Positions 1 to 11,989 of a stretch of 64,000 nt of DNA are shown piece by piece. The stretch comes from Brachionus koreanus. Taxonomy: Eukaryota; Rotifera; Eurotatoria; Ploima; Brachionidae. The notes under the pieces were generated by a model. The model saw nothing but the letters and a program-made list of their open reading frames with translations. It was not told the origin of the DNA and did not search any database. Location: assembly GCA_016987375.1 (NCBI GenBank), contig PJRA01000343.1, forward strand, positions 904,140 to 968,139, in the 5' to 3' direction. Position numbers and translations under genes: made by a program. How positions within the stretch are numbered: position 1 is the stretch's first letter; each line of letters starts with the position of its first letter.

Positions 1-39
1 CTTGTTTTCATCATTCAAATAACCTATAATTTGACCCAA

Positions 40-2127
40 ATGGCAAGTTTAAATAATGAACTGGAGCTTTTCAATAGGCAATTGATAAACAACCACATAA
101 TAGATATTCTGTTGGAGTTTTATGATAAAGACATTTTTCTCAATGAGTACAACAAAAGCCTGGATATTCATCACCTTATGATATCGATACTGAAAATTTT
201 CAAAAATTTAGCCGAGCACAAATTTTTGGATAAAAAAACCTGGACCGAATTGGACATGGACAGAATACTGGCCGAATTTAGCAAAAAATGTCGCCTAGAG
301 AGCCAATTTAACAAAGAGCTTAATTTTGTTTGCTCAAATTTAAACGAAGACTTTTCGGCTAAAAAGCTATTGGAAAGCCTTGAAAATTGCCAAGAGCCTG
401 GTAGAATAATGAAAAATTATGACATTTACTGTATGTTTTTGAAATTATTTAAAATGACTCAGACAAAAAGCTTTCAACAATATGAGTTGTTTTTGTCTGA
501 TGAATTTATGCTTTACTTTGAAAAAATGCTCTCCTATGTCTCCGAAAACAGATTCAAATTTGACTTTGAGGATCAAGCTATTGAGCTTAACTATCCGAAA
601 AATTCTCTGAGCTCAAATGAAACTCGAGTGTCAATACTGCACTATCTAACTTCATTGATAAACTCAATTTACTATTTTAAATCAAAGCGTAAAGACTGCC
701 TTACTGTCACAGAAAATAAGTTTTTTTTTATTTACATGAATATGTTGGGCGATAAGGAGTTTATTCAGCGTATGATTCAATGCCCTGTGGACATTTGCTA
801 CAACATTGTTGAATTTGTTTACTTAGTATCTAGAAATTCGCATAATGAAAAGGGCATTTGGTCCGAAATTCAAGCTTATGACACTTTGCAGCGCTTGGCC
901 AAATTTTTACTTAAAACAAACGACAAAATGGACAATAAGGTATTTTTGTGCTATTGGGTTATGTGCTTTATTAGAGGAGAGACTTGGCCTGACAGTGACA
1001 AAATAGTTCGAACTACTATGGACATTTTGTTCCAACAATTGGATCCGGACAACATGAACGAAAATTTTTTGTTCGGACTTAAAATTCCGAAAAAAAATCT
1101 TCTCAATTGTTTACGCCGCTTGGCCCTAAACGGCGAATTCAAAAGAGCAATTTACAAAAAATTTAAAATAATCAAAAGCTATATTTATGATGGAGATGAC
1201 AAAGAAAAATTTTACGCTCTAAGACTCTTAATTCAGCTCTGCTTTGATCCAGATTTGGTCGAACATATTCTTCAAGAGAGGGAATATTGTGATTTTTTGA
1301 AAAATTTCTACGAAATCGAGCTTAGCAAGAACAGCAAACTTTTTCACTCAGCTGAGTCTGTTTTATGGTTGCTCAATTTAATCAAGGACAGCGATGATCC
1401 TAGCTTTGAGCCGGGCTATCGCACAGTGGTCATGATTTCTTTTGATAAATGTGACGAAAATCTGTGCCTGAAACTGAAAAAAAAATTAGAGAGTGTGGAC
1501 TTTTATGTCATCACAAGTCAAAATAGCGTTCGATGCTTTGGTGTGCAAAATTGCCACGTTTTCCTAGCTTTAATTAACGAAAAGTATAGGTTGAATGAAT
1601 ACTGTCAGATAGAAGCCCGCTATGCCGAGCATATTGGCAAACAACTTATAAGACTAAACACGCAGGAAAATTTTGACGAAGACGACGGTTGGATTTCAAG
1701 TGTTTTCAATCAAAAATTTTCTCTCAATCTACTCGGAAGCGATTTGGATAAATCCATAAAAGTGCTGCTGAATCATATGAAATCTTTGAGTTTAATGGAT
1801 GAAAAGCTACAACGCAGCAAGGATTCAAAAGAGTCTGATAAAACAAAATCTTCAGTTAGTAGAAGAGCAAGTGATGTTTTACCCACTTATACCTGGTCTA
1901 GCGATCAAGTTTCTGAATGGTTTGAGAAAAAAACTATAAATAAATCAATTGTTGCTAACTTGGGCAAGATAGATGGTAAAATTTTGGCCGAAATTTACAA
2001 GATCAAGTGTGAAAGTGTTGACTTTTTTTATCAACGATTACTAGCAGAGAACGGAGATAACATAAAATTGAGTGATATTGCTCTATTTAAAAATTGTCTT
2101 GACGAATTATTTGAAAGCTCGAACTAA
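40..2127 (+). CDS. Helical-repeat / TIR / SAM domain protein (possible NADase-type TIR)
   Basis: Single uninterrupted frame ending in TAA at 2125-2127; residue numbers here count from position 31. The first ATG is at 40, but the frame stays open to base 1, so the gene may begin upstream. The first ~450 residues are leucine/lysine-rich and helical, ARM/HEAT-like in feel but not securely assignable. A TIR domain starts near residue 463 (strand VVMISF). It carries the Cys-x-x-Glu box in YCQIEARYA, with Glu ~528 aligning with the catalytic glutamate of NAD-cleaving TIRs such as SARM1, and a later DGW motif typical of invertebrate TIRs. A SAM-like helical domain occupies about residues 619-690 (YTWSSDQVSEWFEKK). 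In SARM1 the order is ARM-SAM-SAM-TIR; here SAM follows TIR. Lophotrochozoans and rotifers carry expanded TIR families. A role in NAD metabolism, cell death or immunity is inferred. AATAAA lies at 2141. Domain calls are by eye. Confidence 0.82.
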   Translation: MASLNNELELFNRQLINNHIIDILLEFYDKDIFLNEYNKSLDIHHLMISILKIFKNLAEHKFLDKKTWTELDMDRILAEFSKKCRLESQFNKELNFVCSNLNEDFSAKKLLESLENCQEPGRIMKNYDIYCMFLKLFKMTQTKSFQQYELFLSDEFMLYFEKMLSYVSENRFKFDFEDQAIELNYPKNSLSSNETRVSILHYLTSLINSIYYFKSKRKDCLTVTENKFFFIYMNMLGDKEFIQRMIQCPVDICYNIVEFVYLVSRNSHNEKGIWSEIQAYDTLQRLAKFLLKTNDKMDNKVFLCYWVMCFIRGETWPDSDKIVRTTMDILFQQLDPDNMNENFLFGLKIPKKNLLNCLRRLALNGEFKRAIYKKFKIIKSYIYDGDDKEKFYALRLLIQLCFDPDLVEHILQEREYCDFLKNFYEIELSKNSKLFHSAESVLWLLNLIKDSDDPSFEPGYRTVVMISFDKCDENLCLKLKKKLESVDFYVITSQNSVRCFGVQNCHVFLALINEKYRLNEYCQIEARYAEHIGKQLIRLNTQENFDEDDGWISSVFNQKFSLNLLGSDLDKSIKVLLNHMKSLSLMDEKLQRSKDSKESDKTKSSVSRRASDVLPTYTWSSDQVSEWFEKKTINKSIVANLGKIDGKILAEIYKIKCESVDFFYQRLLAENGDNIKLSDIALFKNCLDELFESSN

Positions 2128-2364
2128 AAATATTTAAAAAAATAAATTTAAAAAAAAAACTATTTTTAAGTGATTAATAGATGAATGAATGCGACCCATT
2201 AATTCCTCCATGGGACTTTAAATCAATTCAATTTTCTATTGAACTTAAAGCTCAAAGCTTCATTTTTAAATTTTTATCATTTTGTAAATATTAAATTTTT
2301 TGAGCAAAAAATAGAAATAAAAGTATATTTTTTTTCTACTTTAAAGAGGCCATAATAAACATCT

Positions 2365-2690
2365 AATTAACGGAATTGTGAGTTTTGGAACAAAAAAAAA
2401 CAAAAATTTTGAATTAAAATAGCTTTTTTTCTAAGGATCGAAAAATCGCTCTGCAAAATTTATCAACTGATACAAGATTTGTATTGCCCAACTTTAATCT
2501 GTATACAAACTCTGCAACTGTGAAAAACAGTATATGCATTAGAAAGATATTTAAATTAAATTGCTCAGTTTTTACACAGATTAAAGTTGGCCGATACAAA
2601 TCTTGCATCGAATTTTATTAAATTAATTTTTCATTAAATTTTGCAGAATGATTTTTCGACTCTCAGAAAAAAAGTTATTTTAATTTAAGA
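2365..2690. repeat. Imperfect palindromic (foldback/MITE-like) element
   Basis: The left arm, from about 2414 (GCTTTTTTTCTAAGGATCG... CTTTAATCTGT), is the reverse complement, with gaps, of the right arm ending near 2684 (ACAGATTAAAGTTGG ... CAGAAAAAAAGTTA). A loop of about 75 bases separates the arms. The flank at 2374 (AATTGTGAGTTTTGGAACAA) recurs at 18922 and, inverted, at 15247, so this is a dispersed family. It has no coding capacity. The element lies just 3' of the TIR-SAM gene. Confidence 0.6.
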
Positions 2691-5600
2691 TTTTTGTTAT
2701 TTTTCCACAGCTCACAGCGCCTAAATAACTTAGTTAAGTTTCAGAAATTCAAAAATTGTTATCTGAATTTCTAATTTTTTACTTGAAATTCGTTAACTAC
2801 GTCTGAAGCTCTAAATTTCTTTTTTGTGTGAGGCTAAAAAAAAATTGTGTATCCAGGGGTCTAAAATAACTAACCCTTTAAAAAGTTGTGAGTCTTTCAG
2901 ATCCAGGTATTCAATGAATATTTTTCGATATTTTTATATTAATCATATTAATTCCGAAAGAGCATAAAGTTTTCTATATTTTGGTGTATATTTTTATTTT
3001 AAAAAAGGGATGTGGTAATTTTATTTTTTTTAAAAAAGGTAATATAAAAAGCTTTTTTCAATTTAAATCGTATGTAGTCCCAAGAATCACTTACTACGCA
3101 ACTTCGTTTTCCTTTTTTGAATTAATGTTTTATTTTTTTAAAAATAAAGTTTCAAAATCATGTATTTGATTTAAAGTTTGAATTTTGAAATATTTTGATA
3201 ATTTTTTGAATATTTTTACAAAATATTGAAACCAATCACTTTAACAATTATTAATATGCCAATTTTCAAAAATTCACGCCACAATTGAGGATCATAAGTC
3301 GCTTGATCGCTTTATGACAAGTTTTTGTGTTCCCTGCCAGGCTATCTTCACTATCTGAAATCAGCTTTTGATTCTCATTGATCAATGGTTGTGTGTAATT
3401 TTATGCAGTTGAATGTTATCACCTCGCCTGCGTCTCTCTTCAAATGTACTTAATTCTATAGTCTCATTTCTCTCTAGGTAGGGTTTTGATTTAAGTTCAA
3501 ATTAAATATAAAATCAAATATAAAATGATTGAAAAATTTAAAGTTTAATTTAATAAAATTCATTAATTAAATCTCATATTAATTTACACACATTTTTATT
3601 AATTTGATAAAATTTAAACAAAAATTTTTGGAGATGATTTATTTGATTATGGATACCAAATTAAATATATCCCATTTAGATAAAAAGATAAAATTAATTA
3701 AAATTCAGCATGTATTTTAATTTATGGGAAACTTTTTCTGATTACATCTTTTCAATTAATTTTTTTATTGTAAATATCCTAATGAATAAAAGTATAGAAT
3801 GATCGACTGCATGTACCAATCTTTTGACATTTCTTTAAAAAAATTATATAAAAGATTCTTGAACTTTGGTTAAAATAGTTAACTAAAAAGCTAGCTTTTG
3901 GAATGTTTTAAATAGAGATTTTTGCAGACTAAAAACAATTGCGACAGTTTACCAAAATTCAAATAAATTGATTTTTATACAAAAACAGAAATTTTTAAAC
4001 AGATATCTAAATAAACTTACAAAATTTTATTCAAAAAATTTTCAATTATAAATCTAATATTTAACTTCTATTGCTAAATAGCTAATAAATTTATATATAG
4101 CAATAGAAAAATCGAATGCTTGAATTAAATTCACTACTTAATATTTCAAAAGTATTCATGCTAATTCAATATATTTGCTAATGATAAATAGGTTAGCTTA
4201 AAGAACACACTTTTTTTAAATTTATTAATTTTAGATACAAATTTTAAAATGAACAAAAATTTTTCTAACTGATTCATTGAGAATTTGTTTAATTTCTAAA
4301 AAAAAGAACACAACAGCATATTTGTATCATGAAATAAACCATGCATTTTAGTTTCCTGTTTTATTTTAGTCTTTATTATATTTATTTATTGATTATGAAT
4401 TTTTTTTTTTAAATTTAATAAATAAAAGAATCAAACAAAAAAATAAATTAAATTATTTTTATACAAATTTTAATTCAAAATATCTCTTTTATTTAAATGC
4501 TCAACCAAATAAAATCGTTACTTTTAATTTTAAAACTATTTATTCCTTGACATATTAAAAAGTTTTATTAAGATGAATGAAAAAGCTATTGTCAACTGTC
4601 AATGCTTCAAGAGACCAACAAATTCTTCATTTATTTAAATTCAAATCATTTTATTTAATTTTTTCGATTCAATTCGAAGTCAAATCATTCTATTAAATAA
4701 AATAAATTAAATGATTAAAATTAATAAATATAAATTAAAATTTATGATAATTTTTGTCTATATATGTGTTTCATATGCTACTAGGATTTATGAATTACGG
4801 CAGTTAATAAAAAACAGAAAGTTTTTAGGCAGGATGAGTTAGAATTAATTTTTGAATTTTTTTTTCAATTTGTTTTGGTTGAGTACCATGAAATATATGA
4901 CCTAAAAACTATGAGCATTCTTTAATTTTAAGCAAAAAAGAGCTTGAAAGTTCATGAACTGTTAATGTATTTTTTTCTAAAAAACCTCTTGGGCTTTCTT
5001 GTGTTTATTCTAAAAAATATTATAAAATGAAAATTTTGGTACTTTAACGTTATATTGGTAAAAATACCTATCAAGACAATTTATTTAGAAACAATTTATT
5101 TAATTTACTCACAACCAAATTTTGAATACGTGTTAGCTGATTTTTAGTCTTTTTTTGGCATAGATATGGATTTTAAATAAAGCAAAAACCTATATTAAAA
5201 AATAATTTTAGGACTAAATACAAAAATATTAAAAAAGAGGTAATTTTTACTCTTTTTTGGGGTAAAAATTGATATTATTTTTTCTAAGTTTTTTAAAAAT
5301 ACTGTAGTTTTCTAGGGAATTTAATTTTCTTTCAGAATATATGCCCATGTGTAGGGTTAGATAGTGTCGTTTTTGAGAGAAATAGGCTTAAAGGGAGAGT
5401 ACTTTTTGGATCTGCAGATAGTGTGGACGTTTTGCATTTCTTGAACCTTAACTCAATAAATTTGTCTAATAGAAGGTGAAAATGTGCTTAAAGTAATAAA
5501 GGTACAAGTTTGGTTTAAGAAATTTAATAGTGCTTATTGAAGTGTTATTTGGTCTTTCATGGGATGTTGACCAAAATAAGCGATTCTTCAAATATGCATT

Positions 5601-6090
5601 AAAAATTTATTAACTTGTTGTTTTAAAAAAAAAAATTATTAACAATCAAAAGCTTTAAAATTTATTCAAATTAATTTTGTTGTACAGTTAAACCCAAAAA
5701 ATATCTCAAAGGGGTTTTTACATAGATTCAAGCCTTTAATTATGTCAAGTAAAATAATTTGTTTATTCTTCAAAATTTTTTTAATTGTTTTTAAAATTAA
5801 AATTTTCATTTTCTGCCTTTTCATCAAGTGCCTACATTGATTAGACTAGGCATAAAAAATTCCAAAAAAACAATAAATTATTTTTAATTTAGTGTAATTA
5901 AACTCGATTGTCTAGATGAGAATTATGCAATCAATAGCTGAAACAAATCATTAAATCCAATGGAAAAATTTCAAATGAACCATATATTTTTTATTGTTAT
6001 TTTTGTCTAAGAGTTTGTGTAGGTTAAGGAAAGATAAACTAGTAAAATTGAATATTTGGTTCGATTGATTGACAGCAAACATAGCGTTAC

Positions 6091-6162
6091 TTTTCTCAGG
6101 TACACTCTTCTTTTCCCAGAAAAACAAGCTTTACAACTACTTTAAGAGTACACGTGAGAAAA
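6091..6162. repeat. Short inverted repeat
   Basis: TTTTCTCAGGTACACTCTT at 6091-6109 is the near reverse complement of AAGAGTACACGTGAGAAAA at 6144-6162, with about 16 of 19 bases matching across a ~34-base loop. It could be a small foldback element or a transcribed hairpin. Confidence 0.4.
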
Positions 6163-6706
6163 TTATTTTCTCAATGCATTCTTTTTTTTTGAGTTTAAGA
6201 TTTAAATAATTTTTAAGCTATTTAACTTGGATTTTTTTAACAAGTTTCATCATGAATCAAATAAATTATGTAAAATTAAATTAGCTCAACTCTAAATTTT
6301 ACTATTTTCTCTTCAGGATTACACCATTATATCTAATTTTATTTTAATCTTTAAGTATCAATTTATCTGGGTAATGCAAAGATTAGAAAAAAAATTATCT
6401 TTGTTTTAATTTGTTTGAACTACTTAGAATATCGATTTTGTGTACATTCAAAAATTTATTTCAGTATTTTTGTTGATAAAAATTCACAAACTCTTTAGAT
6501 TGAAAATGAATTTATTCAAGTGGAAATTTGATTTGAATATAAATAGCACTAATGAGTGTTAAGTGAGGAAGTTATTAGTTTTTTTACGCAAAATATGCGT
6601 ATTTCAAGTCGTTTATTAAAAAATTTCATAATTATTTTATTTTTCTAACAGATTTTTAGCAAAAATGCTAACAGCCTAGAATAAAAAATTCGAATTTGTC
6701 CTTATA

Positions 6707-6776
6707 AAACGAAAATAAGTGTTTTAATAAAATTAAATTTTTGCTTGTTCAAATAAATTTTATCTTATTTTCGTTT
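6707..6776. repeat. Inverted repeat with perfect 13-bp arms
   Basis: AAACGAAAATAAG near 6707-6719 and CTTATTTTCGTTT at 6764-6776 are exact reverse complements around a ~44-base AT-rich centre that partly pairs as well. The size suits a miniature element or hairpin; function unknown. Confidence 0.4.
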
Positions 6777-9700
6777 AAATTATTCCCTAATCAAATTTAA
6801 AAATAAAATCAAAGTTTTTTTAGGTCTAGATTTTTGAAGGCTTTATCTTTCAAAGAAAAAAAAACAGTCAATATTGACATTTGCTGGTTTTTTTGAATTA
6901 CTTAAACTTATGATATTTTTAAATCGATTAATTGAATCTTTAATGATAAATTAATGGATGTAAGATCCTAGGCAAATAAACACACAATGTTCAGAATATT
7001 TATCTTTTCAGCTAAATCTTCTAATATGAAAGGTATTAAAAATAAGTTTTCGTTTATGATTTATGTTTGTTTCATAATAGACCTTCAATTGTATTCGACA
7101 AATGTATTTGCATTTGATTATTTAGTCTGATGTTTTCAAATTTATTTCAATAAATATTTTAGCAATTCTAAACGATTTATATTTAATAAAAAAAAAACTT
7201 TAAATTCTTGACAATTTTTAATTTAGCCTAAAATTAGACTCAGTTATTTTTTTTTTTTATAAATTTATTGTTGTTCAATTAGAAAAATATTGTTTAAAAG
7301 AAAATTAATTTATCAAAACCAAATCTTTAACTAAAATAAAACATTAGGTTGATTTTTGATTTTGCGTTTTTATCTAATCTTTAAAATGCTATGAAGCTTT
7401 TATCCATATATTGGCAGAAAATTCGATTCCTGGACCAGTTAGCTTTTCAACTTTATCCGAGCTTCTACTTTCTGTATTGTGTCTTATGATATCTTGAAAC
7501 AAAGCAGACTTCCGGTTGACTTAAGTAGAATATTTTCACATGAAATTTCTCCTTAAGCACAAAGAGTTAGCTATTTATCCAAGCTTCCTCTATAAATAAT
7601 TATTTCTTCTTTTCTAATAAGGTACTAATTTCTTTTTCTAGAATCATTTTGAACAATGAATCCAATCTGACACAGAGGTTACTGCATCAACTTAATTGTT
7701 TACACCGCAATTATTATCCAGTTTTTGATGAAGGGGGTTTAAAGTGCAAAGAAATTTATAATCCTCGATCCTCTGCTTGAATGACTAACACACAAACCAA
7801 TCTCCTATATGAACCAGTTTAACTATCTATAAAGGTTCTATCCTAAATCTGGTAATTGACATGTACTAAGCTTTAGGAATTCTTTCTAAATCCGAGTACA
7901 AAGCCCTAAAAGCACCAAAATTTCAAAATTTTCATCTAAAGTTCTTGAATCAGAGTTAAGCATTTTGATTGATAAATTTTACTTAGGAAAAGACTAGGTC
8001 TACTCTTTAGAATCTGAGTGAAAATTTTTTTTTTTTATCAGTAAGTTGGATTTAAAAAAAATGCTCAAAAAATATTTTCATTAGTTTTTTTTACAAATGT
8101 AGCAAAAAAAAATCGTCTTTTGCCTGGATTTGGTATTGAGCACATATGCTCGCAAAAACTGTGATATTTCTTTAGGTTTATTAAATACTGCTGTTCAAAG
8201 AAACGAAGATTCACATTTTCATGTAAATATTTTTAATTAATGTTGTAAGATAATTCAAACGAGCTTCAATTAGGTTCGGATTTCAGCATTCAATTACTGA
8301 TTAGTTCATTAATTCAAAATGATGCATCCCGTTTCAATTAATATTATGTATTATTTCTCTAACATTATTTCAAATCATCAAAAAGTCAAGTCTAACTAAA
8401 AATTTGGCTTACTCAATCATTTAGATTAATCATTATTTTTAAGTAACTGTTTGATATTGCACCAAATTGCATCAGCAAAACAACAAAGAGAAAATTTTGA
8501 CTTTAAAGTAGCTTAAATACAATCCATTATTTCAGTTATTACTTTGTCTATTAAATTAATTTTAAAGCGACAAGAACATTTTCCGAACAGGAAAATATTG
8601 CATGCTAAATAACAAAATAAAGTATTTAATTTATATGATGTTGATTTATTAAAATAAGAAAAATGAAGTTTTATTGTACTATTTTATTATGCTTATGTAG
8701 AATTATTTTTTATTAACTAAAAGCTTTAAAATAATTTAAACAATGCACAAAAAAAATCAAAACAAGAAAGTATGAATGAGATCAGTTCAAAATTCAATTA
8801 CTATTTGAACTAGTGAATTAGTTTTGATCAATAAATTCTAAGTATTTTCCGAATGAGTTTATTATTTTGGCCTAATTAAAGATCATAAGAATTACAAAAT
8901 TAAGCTCTTATGGGTAAGAAAAAGGGCCTAGAATGAAATTATTTGTATTTTTAGTTTAACAAGTAATAGTTTTTTATTATTAATTTTAAAATAAAATAAA
9001 CCAGTAGCGTAGAAAAGGCAAAATTTTGTTTCTCAACAATGTGTTTGCAATTAATATATTAAAAATATTAATCAACAATGAACTATTGCAATAAAATCTA
9101 TTGAAATAAATAGAGTTTTTTAATTACTTTTTTCTTATAGTTTATCACTTCTTTATTTAACAAAAAAAAAGAGATCTAAAGCAAGCATTCTTAGAAACAA
9201 ATAAATTTAAATGTTAGCTTTTTTAGAATAAAATTTTATCAGTAAAAAAAATAAAAAGTTTTGTTATTTTTAAAAGTTCTTATCTTCTTTCATTTGATTC
9301 TTTTATTTTTGGAGAAAAAAAAATATTTAATAGAGAGATACCAAGATAATTTTGATTATAACAGTGAGAGAGTGGAGATATGTAGAGGCTTTAAAAAAAA
9401 GAATCCTCTAAAACGCTTTTTTTAACAAAGTTTATAGCTTATTCAAAGCTAAAATAAATTTTTTAAATATTTATGAAATTAATATACTAGAAAGGAGTTT
9501 TTTTTAAAGTTGAAGTAGTTTGAACGCAAATAAAATCGAATAGAATATATGACTAAATAGAAATTGTTTGTCAAAATATATGAGAATTTCAACTTTGAAA
9601 ATCTAGTCTAATGATAAACTTTTTTTTTATCGTTCTAATTCAGGAGCATTTTTCAAGATATCTTTTTGGCGTCTGTCTTGATTATTGGGTAAAAAATCTC

Positions 9701-10610
9701 CTAATTTTGAGTGTTGAATATTCAAGCAGATGAAAAATATTTCAATTAATTTTCTTCATTTTTTGAGTTTTAAATGAAAAAAATTTAATTTCATTTAGTA
9801 GGTTTAAGGCTATTTTAATTTTTTAAAACAGAAGGCCTAAATTAAATAAAGAAGAGAATTTCACCCTTTATCAAAACAAGAAATAGAATTAGACTAATCC
9901 TTTTAGAATTATTTTTTATTATCTATAAAAATTAAAGAAAGATAAATTAAAAAATTAAGTTTATTTTTGTTTATACTTGTAGTTAGATAATTTTTGTCAG
10001 TTATATAAAAAAAAATTTCGGATATTAATAAAAAATTTAAACGTTTTATTGAATAAGAATTATTGATTTGAGAAATAAATCAAATTGTATTGTAATTATT
10101 GTCTGTTAAATCGTATGTCGTTACAAAATAAAGATTATAAAGTAGTTTCAAAATTTTGTTAATATAAATTTTGTTTTTTTAAATCTGAAGGAGCATTAGT
10201 TCGGTACAGAATAAAAAAAGGAGAGACTGGCTCTCCAATTATGATTATTATGACCATAATTCGATAGCAAAAATTTACTTTTTTTTGGAAACAATATCAT
10301 CATTTTTTTTTATTTATGAAATTATTAGCATTTAATTACCAAAATTTTTTAAAAATAAAAATGAATATCTTAAAATTATTTGATTTATTAAATAAATTTG
10401 TTATTTAAAAATTTCAAGTTAAAATAGTTTAAAAATTAACAAAGTTATTGTAAAAAAATCAATTCATTTTTGTTGTCTTCTTTTAAAAGTTTACCGGTTT
10501 AAAACTGCTTTAGAAACCGGTTCTGAAATTCAAATTTTTTGTTTTCCTGACAGTCATATACACACTGCTTTTTTTTGTTGCTTTTAGAACTCTTTACAGT
10601 TAAGATTATA

Positions 10611-10716
10611 TTTCTGATCATTTTGAATTAAGATTTTAAATCATTTAAAATCTTACCTCAAAATGATCAGAAAGGTTCTTGCCTTAACACAATAGTATTG
10701 TGAAAGGGCAAGAACC
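10611..10716. repeat. Two adjacent long hairpins
   Basis: Hairpin 1 (10611-10673) pairs TTTCTGATCATTTTGA with TCAAAATGATCAGAAA, and its inner ATTAAGATTTTAAAT also pairs with ATTTAAAATCTTA. Hairpin 2 follows immediately (10674-10716), pairing GGTTCTTGCC with GGCAAGAACC around a nested CACAATAGTATTGTG palindrome. Two abutting near-perfect stems are unlikely in random AT-rich DNA, so a mobile-element end or a structured RNA precursor is possible. Confidence 0.55.
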
Positions 10717-11989
10717 TTCCAGTATATCTAACAAAAATTATTTTAATAAGTAGAAAAAAGATTCAATTCTTCTATGAAAAATGATTATACTTTTTCAAGC
10801 GTAAAATAATTAATTTAAATTAGGTTTGTGTTGATTTTAAGGTCTTTTAGAAAATTTAAAGATATAAAAATATTTTTTAAATCTTTCTAATATTTAATAG
10901 AATCAAATTTTTTTTGTTTTTTTATTTGATGAGCAAAATTTTTAAATTTTAGTCACGAAATTCTTTTTTTTCAGATATTACCAGATAAATTTTACTTTTT
11001 AGTTGAAAAAAAAGAGTTAAAAACTTAGTCTAATAAGATTAATAAAAGTAATTTTTTTCTAATTTTTCATACAAAACTATTAAAAAAAGTTCTATCTCAA
11101 AAATTCTCATTTAGAAATAAAGCAAATTGAATATTTACACGCGCAACCAATATTAAATCTTTTATAGAGATTAAAACTCTTTTTCTTAAATTAAACAGAA
11201 AAACTTTCAAGTCACTTAATTAATATTTGTAATTTTTCCATTGTTCAAATTGATATACAGCTGATATAACGTATCCCATTAGTTAAAAGTGAATCAAATC
11301 AAAATTTAACTGATGTAATGAAAGTAATTTACTACTCTTTTGTTGTTTAAATTCTGATTATGGTTTCTTAATTATGATTCTTAGAATTTTAAATTACTAA
11401 ATCAAACAAATCGCTCTGAACACCGCCACGAATTTTGTAATAAAAATTAACAAGGAAAACTTAAAATAACTCTAAGATTGCCTTTTAAAGCATTAAAATA
11501 TAAAGTAAATATTAAATTTTTTATTCATTTAAAATAAATGTTATCTTGCACTAGACATAAACTAATTGTTGTTTTTCTAGAAAAATGCTTTTGAAATTAA
11601 ACTTGGATTTTTGTTCATACTTACTTAAATAAACAAAATTAAATTTTAACTATTTTGTTTTCATTTTAAAAATATGAATCATAAAAAACTCTGAAATCGA
11701 AGAAACTTTGTTTATTTGAAGATATTTTTTAATGAAAAAACAAAAATATAACAAGAAACTTTCTTTTAGAATTAAACAAGGAACTCTTAAGATTTTTTAA
11801 ATTTTCCTGACTAATATTAAATTAGAAAATAAAAATTTTTTTTTTTACTAAAATTTAATTTATGCTTTTTTTTCCAGAATCTGGTTTAAACCAAAATATT
11901 TAATTCCGTTAATTAAATTAAACTAATAAAATGAAACAAATTCCAGTGACATAATCACAATTTTTTTTTTCGAGTTTTAATTATTGAAT

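Larger units (their letters stand above)
2128..11989. other. Long gene-poor AT-rich interval
   Basis: Nearly 10 kb of homopolymer-rich sequence with stops in every frame and no convincing exon. It contains the inverted-repeat elements listed separately (2365-2690, 6091-6162, 6707-6776, 10611-10716). A slightly GC-richer patch at 3280-3480 and another at 7640-7900 could be regulatory or relic coding DNA, but I cannot assign either. It separates two same-strand genes and may hold promoter and enhancer sequence for the DBH-like gene. Confidence 0.6.

Noticed and set aside
951..1142. Antisense frame within the TIR-SAM gene, and similar shadow frames in URI, BAZ2, GALNT and the unknown gene
   Set aside because: They overlap strongly supported coding sequence on the other strand or frame and show no independent features.
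7640..7900. Less AT-rich patch with an ~50-codon open stretch
   Set aside because: No splice-consistent neighbour and no recognisable domain; left as non-coding.
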